Program-made: the position numbers and the translations under genes
Notes under the pieces: model-generated
What the model was told of the DNA's origin: nothing
Database searches by the model: none
The model's input: the letters and a program-made list of their open reading frames with translations, nothing else
Shown: positions 39,001 through 54,000 of the stretch, piece after piece
Layout of the letters: each line of letters starts with the position of its first letter
Numbering within the stretch: position 1 is the stretch's first letter
NCBI GenBank assembly: GCA_024734555.1
Contig: JANPWX010000545.1
Coordinates: 1-64,000, forward strand
Direction of reading: 5' to 3'
Length of the DNA: 64,000 bases
DNA from: Trochalopteron elliotii
Lineage: Eukaryota > Chordata > Aves > Passeriformes > Leiothrichidae

Positions 39001-42000
39001 ACCCAAAAGAAACCCCCCAAAGCAACTGGTGCATACAAAACTGGGCAGCTTCTTCAAGTCTCCAGTACAATCAATTTTCATTCCAAACACATCTACAGTT
39101 TTACAGCCATTTATTTCCTTGATCTCTTTTCCCATTATTTGCAAGCCCAAGGTACAAATCAACTCCACTCAGACTGAAAAAGGGCTTTTCTCCCAAATGC
39201 CAGCCAATAAACTGAACAAATGAGTAGCAGAGTGTGAACTCATCTTGCCTTTAAGCAAGTCTGTACAATCCCAATGGTAAAACTGTAAAATTCAGTGACC
39301 AAAAGAGCCCAGCAATGCATGTGAAGAGGAAGCACATTTGAGGTGTGGCAAGAAAACAGTTTCCTTTATTAAGGAAAAGTGCCCCTAAGAGCTGAGACAA
39401 TGAGCCACCACACAAAGTTTGTGTTTGTGCACAAACCACACAGGAATACTCAAATCCTGCCTATTTTCCTTATTCAACAGAAATTCACACTGCAATTTGA
39501 TTAAGTGTTGTCTGCTATTAAGCAGAGGGGAAACCTGAAAAACCCAACTTAAAACTTTCCCAGCAGAATGGGAAAAGCATTTGGAGACTGAAAATGAGCA
39601 GAAAAATAGGGAGTGCTACCTGTCTATTATATGATCAAATGAAGGAAAAAGAAAAAAGTCTCCTTATGACTGCTGATACAGGCAAGTGAAAAGCCAGTAG
39701 AGACTGAAGTCAGATAAATAGCTTTATCCTGGTGTTATTCATTAATTCTCTTTTTTTTTTTTTTTAATTTACCAGCAATATGGGCCTGTCCACCTTGTAC
39801 AACCAGACCAACAGAACCACAGGGCTGCAGTGTGAAGGGGATTGGAACAGCAAAGCCTGGCTTAAAACAAAAACTTTCAAATAACAGTATTAAAAAAACA
39901 AACCCAAAATTTTACAAACTGAGCTCCCAAACCAGCTCAATGCAGCTGTGAATTGCAGACTATCCTGTGAGGACAGGAGATGCCCAACTCAGCACCTATG
40001 CCCTTGGAGATACAAATTAGACAGAGTTCATAGCACAGCAGAGCATAACTCTTTAAATAACCACCTATCTCTAGGGGAAAAAAAACCCAAACCCATTCTT
40101 ACACAATATTCTCACATATGTGGGCAAACAAACAAGATGAAGAAAACTGAAAGTACCAAACACACCCCCTAAATTCAGCCTAAGATCTGTTTGCAAAGAA
40201 AAGTCAACATGTCACTATCCAAATTAGCCAATATATTTCCCCCCCAAAGAAATAATCTGAATTTGGTTCAGTTATTGGTTTTAGCTGGTTTTATCAATAA
40301 GGGTTTTTGGCTTGAAAGATACTCTGCCCTAAATGGCAAATCACCACACCAATGCAGAAAAGGATTTGGGGCTTAATTTAGTTTTGTTTTTTTTTTTGAA
40401 ATTAAGCACTTCTACCTGCTCCATGACTTCACCTTGCTCTCTCAGAAAAAGGCAAGGATAATTTCCAACCTTTTATCATGTGCCTGTGCTAGGTCTGTGT
40501 TAACATTAAGGCAAGAAGTATTTTCTGTACCATTTGCAGGGAATTCATTTGTTTAAACTGGTGAGTTCTTTGATTCTCCTTTATGTGTTTACACTAAGAA
40601 CCTGAGGGTTTTGTTTCACAGTGTGCTGGGAAGGAGAAGCTTTTTTTTTTCAGTGTGGTTTTGGAGTGTTTGTTTTATTGTGGGTTTGTAAGGAAATGTA
40701 GAGTTATGACACAACTCTACTACTTTGGAGAGCCACGTGTTAAGAGAAAGGAAAGTTCACAGCAATGTTAATTTTACAGAGAAGAAAACAGGGAGCTTGT
40801 GGTATCTACACCTTCCAAAAGTTATTCTGTGAAGACCTCAGGGAACCTTGAAGTATCTGCAAGCTCAGAGACCATCAGCCACTAAAAAACTTCATCAGAG
40901 CTGCTCTTAATGACTAAAAAAATTATTTGCAAGGGGTAGAGGAAAGCTTGTCAGATCCATTAGAAATGTTTGTCTTACCTGTTTAATTATATTCTTTGCA
41001 GTATTAATCATTTCATCTCCATATATTTCATAAAAATTTAGCTTCCTTTGTTTTAGAAGTCCAAATACTAGAGATACAAGTCTCTCCTATCAAGAAAGAA
41101 AGAAAATTTTAAAAAATCACACAGGAAGAAGATCAAGGTGAAGACAAGAACCAATTTTAAGAAATTGCAGAGCAGTAAGAGAGTTCATGGATCAAGCACA
41201 CAGTGAACAGCATTTAGGTCAAGCCAGTTCCTCCAGATTAAAACCAAGCTTTGCTTATACAAAAAAAGTTCCCTGTGGCAATACCAGCTGAGTCTCTTCC
41301 TCCCACCCCTTTTCCTGCCAATTCCTCAGCTGGGCTCATTCACAAGTGCTCAAACCTGTGGATATTTCTAACCATGAGTGAGTCTGCTGATCCTGAGCAA
41401 GGCTGACACTCAGCACAGCCCGAGTGAGAGGCTGGCACAGAGGGCAAGGAACCACAGGGCAGAAATGGGAGCACTGCAGTGCCACTGCCAACCACTGCAG
41501 CTCATGGAATGGATTAAAAACAAGGCTGAACAGGTCATAGGCTCCAGCAATTATTAAAGAGCCCTACAGGTAAAAATCCAGAAAAATCTTTTCTGGGCAA
41601 GAAAGCAACCACAATAGCTTAATCTTCATATATTTATGATCTTCAGGGGAATGAGGAATATATATCTATATATATACTGTGAATGAAGCATGCTTAGTAT
41701 AAGCACCCATAAAAACAGAGACAGAATGAGAACAACATGCAAGTATCAACTTTCATTGCAAAAACTGAAATTTTACAACCAAGCCAATGAGAGCCCATGT
41801 TCTTTTCCACTTACATGCTTAGCTTCATGAAGTGAACTCAGTAAACATTTCATCAGTGAAAAGAGAACTGATTATTTTGAAAAAAATGAAGTGGGCCTGG
41901 ATTGCAGTTCAGAGTTTAATTAGAATTATTTAATCTTATCAAGCACAAAAATAAATGGGAGGGGAGAGGTGTGGATGAGAAGATAAATAGTCTGAAATTA

Positions 42001-45000
42001 CAGTGTTGCTGCTAGGGACCTGAGTGAATTAGTTAGTGCTAATTAAGTATGTTAAAGATGCAAACATATTCATGAGCCAGTTTATTTCAACAACAGACAT
42101 ACCTCTTCTAGAATTTGGCAATCATCTTCCAGGGGTCTATTTAAATCATTGCGAGCATAAGTGGAAAACTCTGCAATCATCATTTTATCTATCAGCTTCT
42201 CCAGTTCACAAAGCTGGGAGCCAAGATGCCTGAGAAAAAAACAGCCATGGAGAGATGAGCTAAATAATCAACCTGAAAACGAATCATTAGTTGACAGTTG
42301 AAGAAAATAACCCACCCAGCAGGAAATTTCCACGCAATCAAGGTTGGCTTAATGGGAGGCTCCAATTTTTCACTCCTCAGAGCAGCTGAAATCATGTATT
42401 TTTTCAGAGGCACTCTCACCTTACACCAAAACATATGGACTTGAATATTGATGGAGGATAAAATTTGGAAGTAGGGCTTTGGGGATTTTTGTTTTTGGAA
42501 GGTGCCAAGTACCTCTCTGCCCAATGAGGTGAAGCAGAACTAAGAACACTCAGTGCTTGTCAGCATCAAGGTGTTAAAAAGAAGGAATATTTCTTTTGCT
42601 TGTCGAGTTCCTCAGATCATCAGTCCACCAGTTCTTCTAATTCAAACATTTTGATGTGGTCACAGATTAAATTCACAGGATGGCTTTCAGAGAACACACA
42701 GGAGTTTTTAAATCTGCCATTTTTTATGCTACTCTAAATGAAAAATGTTTTTCCCACGTATGGGAGATTTCAAACCATATTTTGCAGACTGTTGTCATAC
42801 AGAACCACGAGGGAATTTCTCACATCAGAAATGCCAACCACCCTTTGAAAGTGGGAACTTTAGAGATGTCAAACACTCCAAGCTTTTCAACTTTCACTAA
42901 CAGCTGGGAACAAGTATCTGGAAAAATCAGGCTGCCTTTTCTTTAACAAAAACAAACAAACAGACATTTTGCAAATGAGAAATAAGAGGAGCTGTGATAT
43001 TTTAGACAAGCCTAGATACAAAATGGTGAGGGATGAACATGGCTTTCACTCAGTAGCTGCATCCTTTGCTGAAGTCCATGAATCTTGCTGGATCTGAGTT
43101 GAGCAGATTAATTTATTTATTTATTTTAATTTCAAGATGACCAGGGATGTACCTGCTTTTGAAACACTGTTCATTGGAATGGACAAAGCAGACATATTTC
43201 AAGTATCTAATTTCAGCAAAAACAGCCTGTGGAAAATCCAAGCCAGTTGCATCATTTCAGAACAAACTCAACAGGAAAACACCCCAAAGATTATTCTAAC
43301 TGGAGTTGCAAAACTGACTGCAGGACTAGGAGCCCTTACTGAGGAACATGAAGATGCTCCTTGGTACATTACTTCTGAATATTTTCAGTGCTAAACTGCA
43401 CTGAAACACACCAAAACCTGTTGTCTGAAATCCCAGCTTTGGAAACAACAAAAAAAACAGCTCCCAAAATGTGCCCTCACTTTATCCAAGAGGTTCTGGT
43501 CCCTAGCAGGCCACAAAAATCCCTCCAAGCTGAAACATTCAGGAACAAGTCAAACCTTCATTTATATTCCACCAAAACCCCTTGGTAGTTATTCCTTAGC
43601 AGGTACCACTCACCCATCAGATCCCTTCAATGAATACTGACTATGACAACTCTATCATGTAAAATGATGACTGCAGGGTAAAACTTCTTTTAAAACACAC
43701 AAATGAGAACTATTTTCCCATGCATCTGTGTTTTACTGTAATAAAATACTACAAAAGTGTGGTTTGCCAGCATACCAGTGAAAAAAAAAACCAAAAAAAC
43801 CCCAAACCAAACCAACTAAAAAACCCCAAACTAAAAAACCAAACCAACCTCCCAAACAAACAAACAAAATCACTGTGTCTCCATCACCCCAACAAGGACT
43901 GTGAAAATGATGCAGAAAGTGTTTTCACAGATTTTGAAGTTAGTTAACACATTAGCTTTCTTTTGTAAAATTAAAAGGGTGAACTTAGAAAGGTTAGAGC
44001 TCTAAAAAATAATTTTATCCTAGAGTAGTAGCAAGCAGTTACAACTGACACAAATCATTAGTGACATTAATTCAGACTAAAGACACCAATGTATTACTTA
44101 ACACAATCTTTACACTTTTTACATTTTTTTTGCTACAACTAGAAACAAACTTACATTTTTCTCTGCACACAGTATGACAAGGGAAAAATTAATTGATGAT
44201 TTGAATGGTTTTCTTAGTTTTATATTGAATGATTCTGACACGACTCAATTGAAAAGACCAAATTCTACAAGCTGCCATGGCAACACTAAAACAAGATGTT
44301 GAGGGGTTTTTTTATCAGATATTTAGTTAAAAAATAGTAATTGTTCAGAAAATGTGTTACTGCTTTAGAAGTTTCCTGCTAAAATAAACCAGGTATTTAA
44401 CTCACTTGACAACTGCACCATTCTTGCTCAGAATAAAGCAAGAAGATCCCTTTGGCATTTCTTGGGGAAAGCTGAAGAATATGTGCTTGCCACCAATTTG
44501 GAGGGTTTTTTAAAGTTTCATCTATTTTTTGAAACACAACATTCTACTGAGAAGTTTTCTGAAGCCTTCCATCTTTCCACTGCATATTATTTGTGAGATT
44601 TGGAAACTGCTGGGCTTCTCAACTGCCCTTGCATTCCTGGTGAGGTACATGACTTAGGCAGCTCTTAACTCACCTTTTGTGAGCCTTTACTGTCCAAAGC
44701 AGAGAGAACATTTCCCACTCATCACTGTCTGTAACTACCAAAACAACCAGCTGAACTTTACTCATGGAAATTACTCTTTACAGACAAGATGATTATCTAC
44801 CTGCAAATATGTTCCACACCTCAGGGTGACTTTGAAAACAGTGGCACATTCTTGGGACACCATGTCAATCCAATGACAAGAGAACAGCACTCCCTGCTGC
44901 CAGAGCACACAGGTTAAAACACAAAACCAGCTGAAAAACCCAGCTGATCCTGAGTGCTGCTGTCACAGGGCTGTAAAACTGCACTCATTTGTCACCAAGG

Positions 45001-48000
45001 TCAATACAAAGGTGACTCACTCAAAGGCTGTGCACCAGAATCAAGGGGTTGATAGCAGGAACACTAAAGAGGACAAACTGCACCCAGGTGTCTGAAGAGA
45101 GACAAGTTATACTCTTTAGATGGTGTGCCTCTAGGTTTTTTTTAACAAAAACACTTACAGCAATTTTATGCCAATAATTTATTAGCTCTTTTAATTTTTT
45201 TTTCATTTTTAGGACTTTTTCTAGTACCTTTTCCTGAGATCTTTTCTACATAAAAATTGAGTGTTTTTCCAGACTAGCTAGAAGGGGTGTTAGGAACTCG
45301 ACAGAAGAGATGGACAAGAACAGTAACTATATAATGTTCTTAAAATTCATATTGCAGTTACTGAGCAGCAACCATGCTGCCATTATGCCAGTTGTGCACC
45401 AGTGGTCTGCAGGAACCACATCACCTCTAAACAAACCACCCCTCACCCAACAGCAACTCAGAAAACTCAGCACACAGCTCCTCAGCTGGCTGATGCAAGC
45501 CTTGGAGCTGATTTAACCACACACTGCCTCTGCCAGCATCATGACAGCTTTGCATGCACCACTTTGAAACCATCTCTATCTTGGGATAACTTATTTTACA
45601 TCAGCATCAGCTAGAAGGACTCTACTGTATTAATATTCCTGCATGTTCCTTTTACAATTCCAGCCCAGGTAAAAGGAATTTTACCACTGAAGACACAGGC
45701 ACAAGGAGCCATCCCTGGGGTGCTGCCTGGGGGAGGATTGCAGACCCCCATGAGGAAAACACCTCTCAGCTACAAGCCATGCCAGATGAAAGTCCAGCCA
45801 CAGCTTTACTCTCATCTCTGCACCCCTAAAACATCTATAAACCAGAACAGAGGACAAAAGCTTTTAGATGTTAAAAGTTCACCCCACTCAAAACAAACAA
45901 ACAAACAAACAAACCAACAAACCAACCCCCATCATCTCTGCCATTAGTCACACTGCTTATGCCACACTTCCATTTTACACCTTCTGCATTAAGTCCTCTA
46001 AGAAAAAATGAATGAACAAAGGTAGAACCAACCCCTTCAGCCAATGTGCTCATCACATTCCAGCTCTGCTTGCATTTTCTGTGTTTCCCACAGGGTTACC
46101 TACCGGAAACTGTGAATACCTTGAAGCTCTTGCTGTAACACCTCTTGTGTTGTTGCTATTAAGTCCAAAGCTCCAACATACTCTGAAGTGGAGAGCAGCA
46201 ACTGTACTGTGGGCTGTGTTTGGTGTACAGTGGCCATTAACTTCAGTTTATTGTATGCTTTGATACAGTTATTTCTGGTGAGGGACAGTCTTAAAACACG
46301 AAGGGATCCTTCACACATCACTTTGTCAATTTTAGAGATTTTCTCTCTAAGCAATTTTACAGCCTGGGAGGTTTTCCTGAGGTAGTCCTGCAATTCATGC
46401 TGAGAGGTCATGGCATGAAAAAATGCTTCTGAGCGGAGAGAAATCTGATGAGCAATATTGACTTCCACAATGTCCAGATAATGGCTCAGCTGGGAAGAGG
46501 AAAAAAAAAAACAACATTATTGTTATGACCTGGAGGCTTTATCACCATGCAAATGCACTTTCAGAGTATTTGTCCCATTGTACCAAGAGGAAGTTCTGCT
46601 AATAAAAAATTAAATCCCTTTGTTGTTGTGGTTTAATAACTTTAAATTAACTCAGAATCACTGTGGGAAGGCTGATTTGTTGCCTTTCCTGCTTGAAAAT
46701 AACAAGTTAGAAAAGCAAATAAATCTTAAACATCCAAAGTTTTGTAGCACATGGTTGCACACTGGCCACAGAATTTGCACAATAACCAGAAGACAGCTCT
46801 GGCTTGCAAGCAACAGTCTATACATGCAGACATGCTATGAAATTTGGGTCACTGAAGCTGCTAAAGGTGCAGCCACTATACTAGATGACACACCACTGGA
46901 ATGGCTCTGCTTATTTAAAAAGCTGTAGTACTTTCCTTGCAGAAAAACCTCCAGGGTAGCTCTGGCTGCAGTTGTACTTTTGCCAACCAGCTGGAATTAG
47001 TACTAAGCCTATTTCCTGTGTGCTGGCACTGAGGGATTCCCAGAGTACACCTACATGTTCAGAACCTGAAATTCAAATTCTCCATGTCCAGCTGGTACCA
47101 GAGCACTGTGTTGGCCTGATTCTTTGACTGTAACAGCTCTGTGTTCTGGCTTATGCTGAACATGCAAACTCCAAGGAATGAAGCTTTTAGGATGCTCATC
47201 TGAATGTTAACACTCAGATGAGCTGGTTTCTCAGAGGTGCCAAGCATTCAAACCCCCTGCAGAATTCCAAAAGGCCAGAGGTGGAAAGGAAATCAGCTGG
47301 AGAACGTTTCCTCCTTGGAGTTATTTTCCTACTGCTTCCTATGGATACACTAGGGATTCTTACAATATGCAAACCCACCTTTTTTTGTTCTAATTTAATC
47401 AGAAGCATCTTCCACCAACTGTGACACATCAATCCACAGGGAAAGCCAAGACAGACTCTGACACAGGGATCTGAGTTTGTAATCAGTCTATTACAAACAA
47501 TTTTTATTGATGTGATTGTACCAACCAAATGCCCCAGATCCCTTCATTAAGCTAAACAAGGTAGAACAAACAGAGCAAACAGCACCTGCCTCAAAGAGTT
47601 TACAGCCCCAATGTAGGGCAACACATGGGAGGAGGTAAAGAAGAAAACATCATGAGGAAATTTCTGAAGTAGATCAACAGCAGCTCAAAAGGCTGCAAAC
47701 AGATCTGCCTAAGGCAAGGTTTTCAAAATCCTGTTGGAAAATGGTGCCTGGAGCTAGGGACAATTACAGCAGCAGAGTGCATATTTACACATGGTAAGTG
47801 TAAACCTCGTGCAGATCAGAGGCTTTAAAAAATAGAACAAAAATAATTTGGGCTCATTTCAGTCATATGAAGCAGTGTTTTCACTCCTCTGCATCAGTGA
47901 GGGCTCTGGGTCTGCTCCAACACAAATCCTTTCTGAGTGTCCATCCTGCTGCTGTCAGGCACATTTTGGGAAGTTCACAGCATTTGCCAGACACTGCTTT

Positions 48001-51000
48001 TCCATCTTCAGACAGCAACTGCTCCAAAAAACTCCAAAGAAGCCTTCCCTCCAACTTCAGGTGTGGAGGACAACTTAACAAACCTTTGAGCAAGCCTCCA
48101 GCAGAGCCTGTCTCTTCTTCCCCATTTGGCAGGAAAGCAGGAAGACTAATTCCCAGAAATTTGGAAACACCTTCCAGACAATCTCGTGTTATTTTTTCCT
48201 AATGTACCTCACAGACTCCAAAATTACTCAGATTTTTCTAGAAGCATTTTATGGGTATTTGTACTGTAAGGATGACTCATTTTGAGATTTTCTGTATTAT
48301 GACTACATAACTAGCAAAAAAAAAAGATAAAAACGACCAAGAAGAGACTTTTGTTTTCAATATGAAAGAAGCAGCTCTGCTTTCATGTTCTCCTTTGTGA
48401 AATACAAAAACAGATGAGTGCAGACAACAAAAGTAAGAGGAATCTCTTAAAACACGAACACCACAGGATTTAGTATTGCTTTTAGCACAGAAACCACAGT
48501 GCCTTGAATCTGGAATTTTCCTGAGATTTTGGAAATTAACAGTCTGACACAGTGTACAACCTGTGCAATCCAGCTTTCCCTTCTCACGGAACTGCTCCTC
48601 CTCCCTAAGAAAACTACTCCACACCTCTGAAATTCTCAATATACAGCTGTTTCAGTAAGTTTGCCAGTTGTTACATCATACACAGATTCTTTTTTTCCCA
48701 GATTTGAGAGATTTACTGAGCAGGCAAAGAAGTCCTCTTTCAGCAGGATGCTTCCTGCATGATTTACTAACAACCATGATGGAAAATGGAGAGACAGCAA
48801 AGCCCAGAAACACCACACAGCAGCAGCCATGGAGTTCCTCTGCAGCATCCACCAGGCACTGATGGATAACCACAGCTTTTGGCAAAGTTTGTACCTTTTC
48901 TTGAAGCAATTTGGAGGAAGCTGCATCACGATTTCCTTTTCCACCAGCGGTACTAAAATGAGACCATGGTAAAACGGCGTTAAACGTTAAGGAATCTTCC
49001 AAGGCAAAATCTGGTTTCATAAAAATCTGAAACAGAAAAACAAAAAGAAATAAATGTGCCTCACTCACCCCTGTATTCTTTTTTTTTTTTTTTGCCCCAG
49101 TTAAACACATCTCCTGTCTCATTAAGCTAACAGAGACCTTATTTGTGGATTTCAAAACCCAGATTTTCATTTAGCCAGGTGAACAAATTCATTCCAGACT
49201 GTACAACCAATGCACTTTAATAGCTTATGTGTACTTTAAAAGTCTTATCTTCTGAAAGTGGAAGTCACAGCTCCAAAATTACCTATGTATTCAACCTAAA
49301 CACCCTGGGTGTGCAAACACAGACAGCTTGTTTCTTGGCCTTTAAACACTGCAGTGACAGCTACTCAAGCTGCAGCCTACACTACTGGCACAGAGATGCT
49401 GACCCACATTAAAACTCTGACTTCTTACTGTACCTATAAAAAAATTATTGAGACTAAAATGGAATCTGGAGCTGTGTCTTTTGTCAACCTGACACAAAAA
49501 CCCACGTCATGTATGCTCCATGCTTATAGGCAAGAGAGCTCTGATCAAGGATTCAAGTAGTTAAACCCAATGCTGAGTTGAACACTAGGCAATATTCAAG
49601 CTTTTCTCAAACTCTTCAGTTTTCCCTTCCTCCTAGACTGGCTCAGCTCTGAGGTCTGAACTTCATTTATTTCAAGATGAAAAAAATAATGGTATTTGTA
49701 TTATACTTCAAGAGAAAAGCTGAGACCATGGAAACAAGAAGAAAAAAAGAAAAAAGACAAAGCAAATCATCCTTAGTCTTTAAATTCTGAGTGTTACAAA
49801 TCCTCTTGAGAATCAACCCAAGCCATCAGCGAGGACAAAATTTCTACAAAGAACAGAGTACATGCATCTATCCAACACTTCATGTGAGAAAGCCTTCCAA
49901 CAGCTCAGAGTGCACAGAAGCCATACCTTAGGTACTTGTTCCAGATCTGTCCTGGATTTATCTAAAATTAAACAAAACACAGGCAGTCATTCATGAGCAA
50001 ACAATGGGACACAATTCCCTTGAACAAGTGAATCCCATGAGGAAGTGCTCAAGACAACAAATGCCATGTTCCCTCACAGAGGTGGAACAGGCTTAAAAAC
50101 TGAAATGAAACTTTCTGAGTAAACATGAGGAGAACCTTGCTGGTATGAGGACAATCAAGCATTGGAACAGGCTGCCCAGAAGGGCTGGGTACTTTGTATT
50201 TGCAGATATTTTCTGGATATTTCTGTTTTTCTCAGTAAAGCTTCGAATGGCTTGGCCTGACCTCACAGCTGAACTGGCTTTGAGATGGCAGCTGCAGCAA
50301 AGCCCTTCTCAAGTCCCTGCCAACCTGAAATATTCTGATTCCTTCAAGTGCTCTTTTGTCCTTTGCAGTTCAGGTCTCATGCTCAGAGTACTCAAAGGAG
50401 CTTTGGCAGAGCCAGTCACACAAAGCAATCCACTCAGCACTTCACATTCATTAGTGCACTGGCAAGGGCCAGTGAAAGGTCCTGCTAACATCACCCCAGT
50501 TTTAATGCTTTGCACTGAAGCTGCCCAAACAATCACTCCTGCACAGCCCTGGGATTGGATTGGATGCACAAAGGCTGGCAAGAAGGATGAACCAGAGTTC
50601 AGAGTCTCAAGCACTGAGCAGGCAGCACAGCAGCACTAATTCCTATGGAGTATGCTGACCTGACAATTGCAGAGAGGGAGACAGCTGAGCTGGGAAAAGA
50701 GTTAATTAATTCATTATATCCCAGCAAAACTTGAAGAAAAGGCAAATTCAGACTTTAGAGGTTCAGCCAAAAGCCCCTGTCCCACCTTTACTCATTACTT
50801 TAGTGAGCATTATGAAGAGGGGGCACATTGGAGGACAAAAGAGTTGAGGAATTCAAAAGCAACAAGCCCAAATCTCTGCTGGACAGTCTGCTCAACCCTG
50901 ACAAACATGGCAAGTGCTACCTCAGCATCAGCTCTCACACTGCTCTCTTTGGGTTTTACTTCATTTGTTTCTTACTTTATTTGTATCAAAGTACAAAAGG

Positions 51001-54000
51001 AATCATCCTGCTGTCCTCAGCCTCTGGACAGACCAATTCTTACAGGGGAGAAAGGCCAAGTCTTGTGGGATGGAGTGAGAGGAAAACAGGAAACAGCAGA
51101 ATTTACAGAAAAATCACAAGCTTCAGTTTACCAAATGATGCTTCTACTAGGAACTATCCAAGGAGCTCCCAGGTACTTTGGTGACAGTAATTTTCTCTTC
51201 TTAAAAATACTCAGACTCTTTTAAAAAGGATTAAGCTAAGACTGAAGAAGGCACTTTGATATTGCAGTATGCAGCACAGACTCATTGTGGAACAGCTATT
51301 CCAAAGCAACACCAATACAGAGAAACCCTGCAGAAGGGATTCCTTTTGCACAGAAGAGCAGGAAGAAAGTCAGCTGAAACAACTTGATCAGAAGGAGCAA
51401 ACTACTGAATCCTTTTTGCAATCTGAGGATTGATGAATGAAATAATTTATGCTAACATTTTTGAGAAGGTAAATTAAAATAAACAATAAAAACTTTCTCC
51501 AAATTATGAGTGATTTTCTTCCTTTTACTTGTCTTTTTTTTATTATTTTTATTTTGCCTCTTGCCTTCTTTCCTGTCTAGTTTTCTATTAGCTGAACTAC
51601 TTCCTTGAAGTCCTGAAATTCGGCCTTCACACACAGGTTTGAACTCCTCAGCACAAGGCAGACCTAGACAGACTGGAGTGAATTGTGTCAAGAGCCACAA
51701 AGATGATTAAAAACAAGGAGGAGACACTGTTTAGACTGGAAAAGCCCAGGAGAGATCAATGTCCTTAAAGATCTGATGAGGGGGTGCAAAGAACACAAAG
51801 CTGATTTTTCTCATTTTCAGGACAAGAGGAAATGGGGCAGAAACTTATCCATGAAAGATTCCATTTGAACACAAGGAAGTATTTTTAAAGAAAACACTGC
51901 CAGGGTCACAATGATCCACCAGGAATCCAAACATGCCAAGAAAAAGTTTAAAAGCAGGTATCACTAATAATATTTTGACTTATAAAATGTCAGCTGTGGT
52001 CATGAATACTTCTAAGCCTACCACGTCTGAGTTTTCAATTATTGTTTCCAAGAAATCATCAGCTATTGTTGTACATGAAGATCTCAAGCAAGTAACAGAA
52101 ACAATTAGTACATTATAGAATCAATGATGAGTAACATTCATAACTCTGATGTTGTAACATACTGATACAAAAAGACACCAGTTTTCAATTAGACTGAAGG
52201 AGGCTTTGACTGTACCGTGAGTGTGTAATAGTGTCCTGTCAAAGGTATCTTTAGGAGTACAAATATTCTTGCACCTTTCATGAACCTTCTCTCTCTGCAG
52301 AAGAGAAAATATATTAAAGAATTATTCTGATGGTTCAAACCCAGCATTTTTTCATTTGAAGCAAAACATTCAGTGAAACACAACTAAATTATGGAAAATA
52401 ATTCTGGCAAGTTCACAGTATTTTCCTCCTCTTGTAAGTTCAGACAAAGTTTGTCCAGGTGAAAGGTACCAAAACCTTCAACCTATAGTGGATGTGTTGT
52501 TTCCTTCCTGTATCTTTACATCTCAAGAGAAAACAAACAAGGAAGTTATTGAAGAGGTGCAATAACTTCTCTACATAATGATACACAATCACAGATCAAT
52601 TGTAATTACATACACAAACACTTATTTGCTGACTAATCCAGCAATCACACTAACACACAAAAGAATCCTTTTCCATTGCTAAATCAAACTGGATGAAAGC
52701 AGAAATTACTTGCACATATTACTAATGAGTACCTTGCTGAACCCACATATCTTGTTTCATCATGCTGACCTTCGAATTTTGAACACCACCAGAGATTGCA
52801 GTGGTGAGAAATCATGTTTCTAAAGAACACCAATGTTAGCCAGACTTCTGCTAGAAGCTACATCACAGCTCAGTTCCAAAATCTTTTATTTAGCAGTCAC
52901 TGCATGAAGTACTAATTTTAAAGGATGAAATCTTAACACATTTTAAATGCTGAATATGTGAGTTAAAGGCAATAGTTCAGTTGTAGTTCAATTATAGACC
53001 AGTCCTTTTTACAATCCTTAACTAGAATTAAACAAATAACACTTCCTGCAGCTAATTCTGAACCAGCAAAAAAAAAAAAAGGAAGTTACAAACCAAGGAA
53101 GCAGAAAACAGCAGGAGACTTCTACAAGTTCTTTCAGTTAAAAAAAAAGAAAAAGAATACTACATACTTACTGACACTAGTATTTTTTAAGAGATTGTAG
53201 AAGTCTCCTACTGGTCCTGGTGTCCTTAGATGTAGCTTACACTTCCCTGTTACAAAACAAATCATTAAGATAATAGGCCTCTTTATAGCTTAAGAAGTTC
53301 ATGTATAAATATTTCACTGTTTAGACTGAAGACTCCTAAAAAACATCTCCAACCCTTGCAGCATTTGATCCAAAGGTCTGAGATGCTATGCTGCATTGTA
53401 GAGCCCAATCCTCAAACAATCCTTACAGGAAAAAAAGATTTACAACCAGAAAGGATAAATAGGAACTGCAAGCCTTGCTGCAGAGCTCAGTACTCAGAAA
53501 CAGAAGTTAAAAATAACACGAAATTGCCTCAGGACAATTCAGAGAGCATTTTCCACACGACGGCTTCTGAGAGTATAAAACCAGAAATGTCTTAACCAAG
53601 ACCCAACCAACATTGAAAAAGCAAATTAATTATCAGCTAACTGCACAATGGGCTACTAGCCAGGATAATCTAATTAGAAGAAGGATTTCTTGCTGGTCCC
53701 CAGGACTGTGTGCACCTAACTGGGGCTTCTTACCGGAGTGATTTCCTGTTGGTATAATGCAAAATGTTCCTTGGTGATCTGTGGGAGGTAGAATGAAGGC
53801 GTGACTTCAGTGTCCACAAAGTCCACTCCCCATGTTTTTGTAAAGAAATCAGATTCCCTTTTTGCTAACCTAGGATCATTTAGTGCTGCTGGGAGATTGA
53901 CTTTGGAATGGTAAATAGTCCATCTTTGCTGATCCACAACTAGAGATGGGCTGTCACGTAAGTCATTGGGATTGCCTGCAGCACAAAAGACAAGACAGGT

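Larger units (their letters stand above)
42230..46103 (-). other. VPS54: VPS54 intron, residues 336/337 (3.9 kb)
   Basis: Contains an A/C-rich low-complexity block (43781-43869) and an (AAAC)n tract (45890-45926). No mobile element with clear identity and no extra exon recognised. Confidence 0.75.
49962..52215 (-). other. VPS54: VPS54 intron with two CR1 fragments
   Basis: 2.3 kb. Holds CR1-like sequence at about 50095-50345 and 51665-51915, both plus strand, antisense to the gene. Confidence 0.75.
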
